DNA of 64,000 bases from Promethearchaeota archaeon (GTDB lineage: Archaea > Asgardarchaeota > Lokiarchaeia > Sigyniarchaeales > SOKP01), in the NCBI GenBank assembly GCA_019058295.1, contig JAHPZI010000014.1:47935-111934 (forward strand). Direction: 5' to 3'. Shown piece by piece: positions 57,641 to 64,000 of this stretch. Numbering within the stretch: position 1 is the stretch's first letter; each line of letters opens with the position of its first letter. The translations under genes were made by a program, and so were the position numbers. The notes under the pieces were generated by a model, which saw nothing but the letters and a program-made list of their open reading frames with translations, did no database searches and was not told where the DNA came from.

Positions 57641-58774
57641 TATTCTATTTTCCTTTATTACCTCATGATGACATACTGAAATGGAATTAATTGTATTACT
57701 AATAATTCTGACATTTTCTAAAACTTGAACATAAGAAGCTAAAATTACCAAACCATTTTCGTTTCCTTCTAATACAGCTCCATTGTCAATATGACAATGA
57801 TCGGAGACAATTGACCTTTCGATTTTTACATTTTTTGAGATATCGTTTTCGTCATATATTAATGATTCTTTAATTTCCGTATTTTCATCTATTTTAACAT
57901 TGTTTCCGATTATAACATTAGGACCAATGATGCAATTTTTTTCTATCACAGTATTTTCGCCAATGGTGACAGGGGGATATATTAAGACGCTTTTATCTAA
58001 TTTAACAGTGTCATTTATTAAATTTTCTCTATTTTCTTTAAGATTTTTCAAGATATCGTTCATTAAAAGAATATTTCCCTCTAATAATTCCTCTGGTTTG
58101 CCAATATCCTTCCAAACTCCCTCTATTGGATAGTGATACAATTTTCTCTCCTTTGAAAGATTTGGAAAAATATCCCTTTCCATTGAAATCCTTTTGTTAG
58201 GTTCTATATAAGAAAAGATGCTAGGTTCTAAAATATATACACCAGCATTTATAGGCATCGGTACTTGTTTTCCTTCAGGAGGGTGATATTCTGATTTTTC
58301 TAAAAATTTGAGGATTTGATTAGAATTTTTATCGTCTATTATAACACCATATCTTGAAGGATCATTAACAATTTTACTTGCGATTGTTCCTATTCCACCA
58401 TAATTTTCATGTTTTTTAAGCATTTCTTTGAAATCAAAGTTTAAAATTACATCCCCATTTAACATAAAGAAATTATCGTCTTTAAGGAACGATTCCGCTA
58501 ATTTTATCGCTCCTGCTGTTCCCATAGGATCTTTCTCATTTGTATAATGAATTTTGATGCCTAATCTCTCGCCATCTTGAAAATAATTTTTTAAATCATT
58601 TGCCATTACGCTTACTGCTAGTACAATCTCTTTAACTCCTGCCTTCTTTAAATGTTGCATCTGGCGTTCAATAACCGGTTTATTGACAACTGGCATTAAA
58701 GTTTTAGGTATTGTACACGTGAGGGGCCTTAGGCGAGTGCCCCAGCCTCCAGATAGAATTATTCCTTTAGTCAT
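57602..58774 (-). CDS. Sugar-1-phosphate nucleotidyltransferase with LbH C-terminal domain
   Basis: 390 aa. SGGWGTRLRPLT then IPKTLMPVVNKPVIE is the NTP-transferase signature. FFMLNGDVI contributes the metal-binding Asp. The C-terminal third is a left-handed beta helix (VTIGENTVIEKNCIIGPNVI and repeats). Likely forms an activated sugar (GDP-mannose or UDP/dTDP-glucose type) for surface glycans. The N-x-S/T-rich surface proteins here would be one consumer. Confidence 0.92.
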   Translation of the reverse strand: MTKGIILSGGWGTRLRPLTCTIPKTLMPVVNKPVIERQMQHLKKAGVKEIVLAVSVMANDLKNYFQDGERLGIKIHYTNEKDPMGTAGAIKLAESFLKDDNFFMLNGDVILNFDFKEMLKKHENYGGIGTIASKIVNDPSRYGVIIDDKNSNQILKFLEKSEYHPPEGKQVPMPINAGVYILEPSIFSYIEPNKRISMERDIFPNLSKERKLYHYPIEGVWKDIGKPEELLEGNILLMNDILKNLKENRENLINDTVKLDKSVLIYPPVTIGENTVIEKNCIIGPNVIIGNNVKIDENTEIKESLIYDENDISKNVKIERSIVSDHCHIDNGAVLEGNENGLVILASYVQVLENVRIISNTINSISVCHHEVIKENRISSDYFTSESVGD

Positions 58775-58815
58775 ATAATTATTATAAAAAAGAATAAAAG
58801 ATAAACCTTACATCA

Positions 58816-59030
58816 ATGGTAAAAGGTCTACCATAAATGCCTTATATAGATTAGATATGAATTATCTTAATTTTTTCTTTTTTATTAAATAAATTGTCGA
58901 TCCAGTGATTATAACAACAGTACCAGTAGAAATTATAATTAATCCCATAACTGGAGCTTGAATAGTATCTGTGCTCTTATCACTTTTCTTATTATCATTA
59001 TCATCGCTACCACCAGGAATAAATTGATTA
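58816..59030. repeat. Duplicated 3' segment, copy A
   Basis: Near-identical to 62707-62924. It spans a hairpin (ATGGTA 58816-58821 with TACCAT 58829-58834), the spacing to the stop codon (28 bp), and the region coding the anchor, with FIPGGSDD and the final TM segment. Copies differ by one codon in length. Confidence 0.8.
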
Positions 59031-62000
59031 ATTCTATAACCTATATTAAAAGTAATTTGTTCCTCTCTTATATTAATATGCTGATCACAACCAAGCATAG
59101 GATATCCTGAATCATTTGCCCATATAAATAGGGTGTATGCACCATCATTAAGATCCCAACTATCGGGAGTATCCTCATAAATCTGAAATCTTTCAGAACC
59201 TCCTTGAGAGGTTAAGTCGACCCACTCTGAAGACACATTATCCCATATTGCATACCAAATAGTGTCTAAATCTAAATCTGCACAAGAAATATTTACCATA
59301 ACACTATCAGAATAAAAATTATTTTCGACTGGTGAATGAATATTTAAGATAGGAGCAGAAATGTCTATTCTGTCCGCATCATAAGTCATACCATAACTAA
59401 TATATTCCCATACAATATCATATGTAGAATTAACCTCAATTATTCTATTATTTGCAGAGTCTGCAATCAATATATTTCCATTCGGTAGTTTATCACAATC
59501 ACGTGGCCAGTTTAAAAAGATATGTGTTCTGTTAATTTGCCATACAATATCACCTGCAGGATTCACTTCAATGATTCTATGATTTAAAGAATCAGCGATC
59601 ATAGTGTTTCCATTTGATAATCGATCAGCATTATGAGGCCCCCATAATTTTATATGATTATTCGGATCTCCAGACATATCATATTCTAAATCTCCATAAC
59701 ACCACACAATATCACCCGCCGGATTCACTTCAATAATACTGTCATAATTACGTAGTGTCATTAGTGTATTTCCATTTGGTAATCGATCAACATCATTAAG
59801 ATGAACCCAATCATCGGGAATAAATTCATATGGAAGATGATCTGTACAATTCCACTCCCATACAATATTATAATCACTATCTACTTCAATTACTCGATCT
59901 TGACTCATATCAGCTATTAGTACATTCCCATTCGGTAATTTATCAGCATCATGTACTTGATGATTATCAATTTCTGGTCCAGATATTGTATAATACCAAA
60001 TAATTTCATGATCAGGAGATATTTCTACGATATGACTTTCTAAAGAACCTAATTTATAATTGATACAAAAGAAATAATTGCCATTCGGTAAAATCTCAGC
60101 ATCCCATGTTTGGTACCAATTAGAAATATCAAGTTTCCAGAGTTCAGTACCACTAGGATCGACTACATGCAAACGGTGTGAAACTAATGTATCTCCAGGA
60201 TATGGTTTTGAAGTACTATACTCTGAGCTTAGATTCACAGTAAATTGGATAGAATTACCTTCAAGTTGGACAATCGCTCTATCTGTAGGATAAGCCCCTC
60301 CTTCCACTACTAAATCCTTCCCCCACGCATGGAGAGTGTACAGTTTCTCATTCTCAAGAAAGATTTTAGTTGGCCCTGTATAAGTAATATTATTAGGAGA
60401 AACCCATTTATTATCTGTCTCATCATAAATTCTATAAAAGACTTCGTCAACCCAAGGATCAACACATTCAATCGTAATGGGAATTTCGAGAGTTGAACCA
60501 TAGGTTTTATTTTCAGGATTTAAAATATTTATTTTAGGTAAAACCGTATCTAAACGATCTGCATCATAATTAAAACCTGAGGTATCATGATACCACTCAA
60601 CTTCTTTAGTAGTGGCGTTGATTTCCCAAATTCTATTTTTACCCCCACTACTCGCAGAATCAGAAATTAGCATATTTCCATTAGGTAATATATCCGCATC
60701 TCGAGGCCATCCTAAATATTCATCTCCCGTTGGACTATATTCCCATATAATTTCTTTGGTGGTTTTATTGAGTTCAATTATTCTATGATTCTCAGAATCT
60801 GAAATAAGAATAGTCCCTTTCGGAGTATACTCGGGATTATGCGGGTGATTAATATACGTATGTTCTCCATACTCTCCGTATTCCCATAAGAGTTCTTCTG
60901 TTTCAGTGGAATTGACTATAATAATTTTATCAAAATTTCGAAGACAAATCATAGTGGAGCCATCAGGAAGGCGATCAGCGTCATTTAGATGGGTCCAATC
61001 CCATCCCATCTCTAAAACAGGAACCCCATACGTATAATGGTCTATAGCATACCATGCCCATTTGGTAGTACCATTTCTATAAAATTCTACAACCCTATTG
61101 CCCGAGGTATCTGCGATTAAAAATATATCTTCTCCGCTTTTATCTTTCCCAATCCAATCCACATCATGAGTCCAATTAAGAGGAGCGCCATCCACCTCAG
61201 TTATGCTCCATACAGTTGCATCAGTCGTGATATTTACTTCTCGTATTTCGGCATTCTCCGCCAGAGGACCGCCATAAAGACAGAGTAATACATTCCCATT
61301 TGGCAACATCTCCACATCAGATGCTACGCTTGGATAAGACCATTTCACATTTTTATTTCTATCAATTATATAGGTGGTGCTTCCATCAGTATAAAGTGTA
61401 TCATCTCTAAATAAAGCGCTTGTTGTTATATTGACTGAATATATTGTACTAATACTTTCTTCTTTTATTGTATTGTTTACACGAAACCTTATCTTATTAT
61501 TAAATTCGGAATATTGATCAAATCTAACGGAATCAACTTTAATGCTCTCTTTTGCAGTCGAGCCATCAACCCCGGTTACACTTATTTCTGGAGTGGGCTT
61601 CCAATCTTCAAAAAGAATTGATGCGCCATGCTCCACGAGCAACCCCACTTTAGCGGTGGCATTTGGGATCGGATCGAATCCCGATTGCCCTGTCAGAGCA
61701 CCCGCCCATGAAGTTATTTCTTTATTTGCTATAGTAAAATAATTTGCATATGTATCCCCATTAATAGAATACTGAGCTTTCCATGAATCTTTACTCCTTA
61801 TGAGTCTCAACCAAATTGGATCATACTGAGACGATTCGATTTCACCAAGTAATAATTTCGAACTTAGGTGAATATGATAAAATGTTATATTTACTGAAGT
61901 TGTTTTGTTCTCCACCATTAATTTGAGGGCATCAGTTGAATTTAGGATCGCAATTATTCCTCCAGCAGCCTTCTCTTGCCCCAAATCATTTGGCCTTAAC

Positions 62001-62506
62001 TTCACGGTTACTTGGAATGATCCGGCTATATTTTGTGTGATACAAGGGGCATCTTTTATTACCTCATCCCATGTATGCATCCCATCATCAGTAAAATTCA
62101 ATCCATTTGAGTCTTCATTAAGTATTCCATTAAATCCGTTTGTTTTTTCCCAAAATCCCTGTAAATTGGAATCATCAAACTTATCAGAGTAAGGATTCAT
62201 AAATGCTTTCGGCTCTTCTCCATTTATTGAAAATGCATATGAAGCGGAATCCTTATCAATTCCATTTATTTCATCTTGAATGGAGATCCGCACATCTGGA
62301 CTTTTATCTTCTGAATTTATTGGGTGGAATTCACTAAAATTAATTGGGCCAATGGAGGAAGAAGTAAAAATGGGCGCCGTCGAGCCTCTAATGTGCGGCT
62401 TCTTTAAGGAAAACCCTCTCTCTTGAACTTGAATATTATAAATAGGGATACTAATAACAAGAATACTAAGAAGAATAATTCTGAAATAACTTGATTTATT
62501 TTTCAT
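58862..62506 (-). CDS. Giant surface protein with repeated NHL/arylsulfotransferase-like propeller blades
   Basis: 1214 aa. A signal peptide (RIILLSILVISIPIYNIQV) leads to a LamG-like region (about 90-260), then two successive sets of about five motifs of the type DADRLPNGNTLIADS.NHRIIEVN..GDIVW, each set followed by an Ig-like module (PILNIHSP.., SAPILN..). The two halves are clearly an internal duplication. The C-terminus has FIPGGSDDNDN, a TM segment and KKKKLR. The blades match aryl-sulfotransferase-type or NHL propellers; no active His was identified, so binding is more likely than catalysis. Confidence 0.8.
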   Translation of the reverse strand: MKNKSSYFRIILLSILVISIPIYNIQVQERGFSLKKPHIRGSTAPIFTSSSIGPINFSEFHPINSEDKSPDVRISIQDEINGIDKDSASYAFSINGEEPKAFMNPYSDKFDDSNLQGFWEKTNGFNGILNEDSNGLNFTDDGMHTWDEVIKDAPCITQNIAGSFQVTVKLRPNDLGQEKAAGGIIAILNSTDALKLMVENKTTSVNITFYHIHLSSKLLLGEIESSQYDPIWLRLIRSKDSWKAQYSINGDTYANYFTIANKEITSWAGALTGQSGFDPIPNATAKVGLLVEHGASILFEDWKPTPEISVTGVDGSTAKESIKVDSVRFDQYSEFNNKIRFRVNNTIKEESISTIYSVNITTSALFRDDTLYTDGSTTYIIDRNKNVKWSYPSVASDVEMLPNGNVLLCLYGGPLAENAEIREVNITTDATVWSITEVDGAPLNWTHDVDWIGKDKSGEDIFLIADTSGNRVVEFYRNGTTKWAWYAIDHYTYGVPVLEMGWDWTHLNDADRLPDGSTMICLRNFDKIIIVNSTETEELLWEYGEYGEHTYINHPHNPEYTPKGTILISDSENHRIIELNKTTKEIIWEYSPTGDEYLGWPRDADILPNGNMLISDSASSGGKNRIWEINATTKEVEWYHDTSGFNYDADRLDTVLPKINILNPENKTYGSTLEIPITIECVDPWVDEVFYRIYDETDNKWVSPNNITYTGPTKIFLENEKLYTLHAWGKDLVVEGGAYPTDRAIVQLEGNSIQFTVNLSSEYSTSKPYPGDTLVSHRLHVVDPSGTELWKLDISNWYQTWDAEILPNGNYFFCINYKLGSLESHIVEISPDHEIIWYYTISGPEIDNHQVHDADKLPNGNVLIADMSQDRVIEVDSDYNIVWEWNCTDHLPYEFIPDDWVHLNDVDRLPNGNTLMTLRNYDSIIEVNPAGDIVWCYGDLEYDMSGDPNNHIKLWGPHNADRLSNGNTMIADSLNHRIIEVNPAGDIVWQINRTHIFLNWPRDCDKLPNGNILIADSANNRIIEVNSTYDIVWEYISYGMTYDADRIDISAPILNIHSPVENNFYSDSVMVNISCADLDLDTIWYAIWDNVSSEWVDLTSQGGSERFQIYEDTPDSWDLNDGAYTLFIWANDSGYPMLGCDQHINIREEQITFNIGYRINQFIPGGSDDNDNKKSDKSTDTIQAPVMGLIIISTGTVVIITGSTIYLIKKKKLR

Positions 62507-62706
62507 AGGGCAACATGTTATATAGATAAATAAGATATTATTTTAATAAAAAAATCTACAATAAAAAGTTCTATATATATAGTATATGGAGGGATTTATT
62601 AAATTATATTAAAAAAAGTGAGGAAAAAAAAATAGAAAATATAATTAATTTAAATAATGAAGAACTGAAAAACCTCTTTTTATTCAAAAAATTATGCATT
62701 GCCTCG

Positions 62707-62924
62707 ATGGTATAAGGTATACCATGGATGCCTTATGGTGATTAGATATGAATTATACTAATCTTTTCTTTTTTAATAAATAAATTATCAATCCAGCGAT
62801 TATAACAACAGAACCAGCAGAAATTATAATTAATAACGTAACTGGATCTTGAAGGGGATCTATGCTCGTTTCACTTTTCTTATCATTACTATCATCATCG
62901 CTACCACCAGGAATAAATTGATTA
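62707..62924. repeat. Duplicated 3' segment, copy B
   Basis: Partner of copy A. The hairpin is perfect here: ATGGTATA (62707-62714), AGG, TATACCAT (62718-62725), 28 bp beyond the stop of the next surface-protein gene. The coding part encodes the FIPGGSDDD linker, TM and KKKRLV end. Confidence 0.8.
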
Positions 62925-64000
62925 TTGATTACCTTGTATATAATAACTTCTTCATATGCAACATGACCTAAAGTATCATTTGCATAGAATCGCAAGCGTA
63001 ATTTACCCGTCGATAAGGCTTTCCATACATCCTCATCAATCTGATCTGTGTCCTCGCAATAGAATATAGTTGTTCCATTATCAAATGTATACCAAATAGA
63101 ATCAAGATGAGGATCTGATATAGTAAGGTTAATTATTGGAGGGTTATTATAAGATATATCCGCCAGTGGTTTATTTACTTCTATTGACGGTTCTTCTGTA
63201 TCTTTTATAAGTGTCCAGATATATGTATCATTAATATTTCCCGCGGAATCATTAGAGAAAAACCTGATTTGAAATGGTCCGTCCGTTAAACTCTTCCATA
63301 TGGATAAATTAAAAGTTTCTGCAATATTATTAGTCAGGTTTATTTTAACTCCATTTACTTCATACCAAACAGAATCAAAATTAGGATCAAAAGCTGTAAT
63401 ATTGATTAGTGGTGGTGAATTCCATATACTAGCATTCGTAGGACTATTTACTTTTATTGACGGTGCTTCTGTATCTTTTATAAGTGTCCAGATATATGTG
63501 TCATTGAGATTTCCCAAAGAATCATTAGAGAAAAACTTGATTTGAAATGATCCTTCTGATAAACCATTCCAAATGGATATATTTAAAGGTTCTGCAATAT
63601 TATTAGTCAAGCTTATATTAACTCCATTTACTTCATACCACACAGAATCAAAATTAGGATCTAAAGCTGTTATATTGATTAGTGGTGGTAAACCACATAT
63701 ACTAGCATTTTTAGGAAAATTTATGAATAATTTGGGAGGAATAACATCCTTTCGCACAATTATTTCTTTTAATACCACATTACCTAAAGTATCATTTGCA
63801 TAAAACGTAATCAATACCGTTCCATTTCCAAATTTATCCCATTCTGTTTGATTTATTTTATTAGATATACCTTCAAAGGTTATATTCTTTTGTCCAATAC
63901 CTAATGAATACCATGTTGCATTTAGGGGGCCTTCAATGGACACTAATACTTTAAATTCAAAATCTGATTTTCCAAAAATTTGGTATGGTTTTGGTTTAAT
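62753..64000 (-). CDS. Surface protein with 91-residue Ig-like repeats (partial, runs off the window)
   Basis: At least 416 residues; the frame is open to the right edge (a GTG at 63943 is internal). It holds tandem Ig-like repeats of 91 residues (SPTNASIWNSPPLINITAFD, SVWYEVNGVKINLTNN, IRFFSNDSAGNINDTYIWTL), rich in N-x-S/T sequons, with DNA periodicity 273 bp between 63193 and 63738. The C-terminal linker FIPGGSDDDSN, TM and KKKRLV match the 1214-aa protein. Likely a glycosylated stalk or adhesin. Confidence 0.85.
   Translation of the reverse strand: MKPKPYQIFGKSDFEFKVLVSIEGPLNATWYSLGIGQKNITFEGISNKINQTEWDKFGNGTVLITFYANDTLGNVVLKEIIVRKDVIPPKLFINFPKNASICGLPPLINITALDPNFDSVWYEVNGVNISLTNNIAEPLNISIWNGLSEGSFQIKFFSNDSLGNLNDTYIWTLIKDTEAPSIKVNSPTNASIWNSPPLINITAFDPNFDSVWYEVNGVKINLTNNIAETFNLSIWKSLTDGPFQIRFFSNDSAGNINDTYIWTLIKDTEEPSIEVNKPLADISYNNPPIINLTISDPHLDSIWYTFDNGTTIFYCEDTDQIDEDVWKALSTGKLRLRFYANDTLGHVAYEEVIIYKVINNQFIPGGSDDDSNDKKSETSIDPLQDPVTLLIIISAGSVVIIAGLIIYLLKKKRLV
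63193..63738 (-). repeat. Two tandem 273-bp repeats inside the surface-protein gene
   Basis: The segments 63193-63465 and 63466-63738 are highly similar, with matching GTGTCCAGATATATG stretches at 63211 and 63484, exactly 273 bp apart. Each encodes one Ig-like domain. The period is a multiple of three, so copy number can change without a frameshift. Confidence 0.8.

Overview
The window is very AT-rich, densely coded DNA from an Asgard archaeon, most likely of the Lokiarchaeota (Promethearchaeota) lineage. The main evidence is a complete ESCRT block at 49.5-53.3 kb (ESCRT-III, Vps4, Vps25-like and EAP30/Vps22-like), together with longin-like and roadblock-like proteins, a short histone-fold protein, archaeal ribosomal proteins (uS15, eS1), two archaeal tRNAs with introns at non-canonical positions, and large secreted proteins with C-terminal anchors. 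Shine-Dalgarno sites of the GGTGA or GGAGG type precede several starts. No phage, insertion sequence or CRISPR array was seen.

Layout. 0-7.5 kb: tail of a surface protein, an orphan ferredoxin-EtfA fusion, a structured 620-bp gap, a small membrane protein, a methyltransferase, a Zn-ribbon protein, a TSUP permease, a UbiA-like prenyltransferase, and an AmmeMemoRadiSam-type radical SAM enzyme directly behind a 75-aa protein. 7.6-14.6 kb: a five-gene minus-strand operon (79-aa helical protein, Rad50/SMC-like ATPase with a CxxC hook, 178-aa protein, MoxR AAA ATPase, 870-aa vWA protein). I recognise the parts but not the system, and it is the best candidate for something undescribed. 14.7-29 kb: catabolism and housekeeping, including tandem alpha/beta hydrolases, an MFS transporter, a GH2 beta-galactosidase, an NDP-forming acyl-CoA synthetase, GDPD, an RPB9/TFS-like zinc ribbon, RNase III, a GH29 fucosidase and XTP pyrophosphatase. 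29.7-31 kb: rps15 and rps3ae. 31-37.5 kb: acyl-CoA dehydrogenase, a longin-like protein, a sirtuin, a radical SAM protein and a longin-roadblock fusion. 37.5-40 kb: a secreted anchored protein and the histone-fold protein.

40-48.4 kb: a nickel theme (NikR, LarC, LarB, which would supply the nickel-pincer cofactor), then PGK, a structured gap, tRNA-Val(GAC), two small proteins and tRNA-Gly(GCC). 48.4-53.3 kb: a PfkB sugar kinase and the ESCRT block, in which the ESCRT-III reading frame appears to start at a non-AUG codon. 53.3-58.8 kb: Nip7-like protein, a surface protein, an NSUN/Nop2-type methyltransferase, a CYTH protein and a sugar nucleotidyltransferase. 58.9-64 kb: two giant surface proteins with duplicated C-terminal anchors and conserved 3' hairpins; the second runs off the window.

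Taken together the genes suggest an anaerobic heterotroph that uses sugars, fatty acids and acyl-CoA (glycosidases, acyl-CoA dehydrogenase, electron-transfer flavoprotein, ADP-forming acyl-CoA synthetase) and has an elaborate cell surface and eukaryote-like membrane-remodelling machinery. Functions are read from motifs in the translated sequence; no database search was run.
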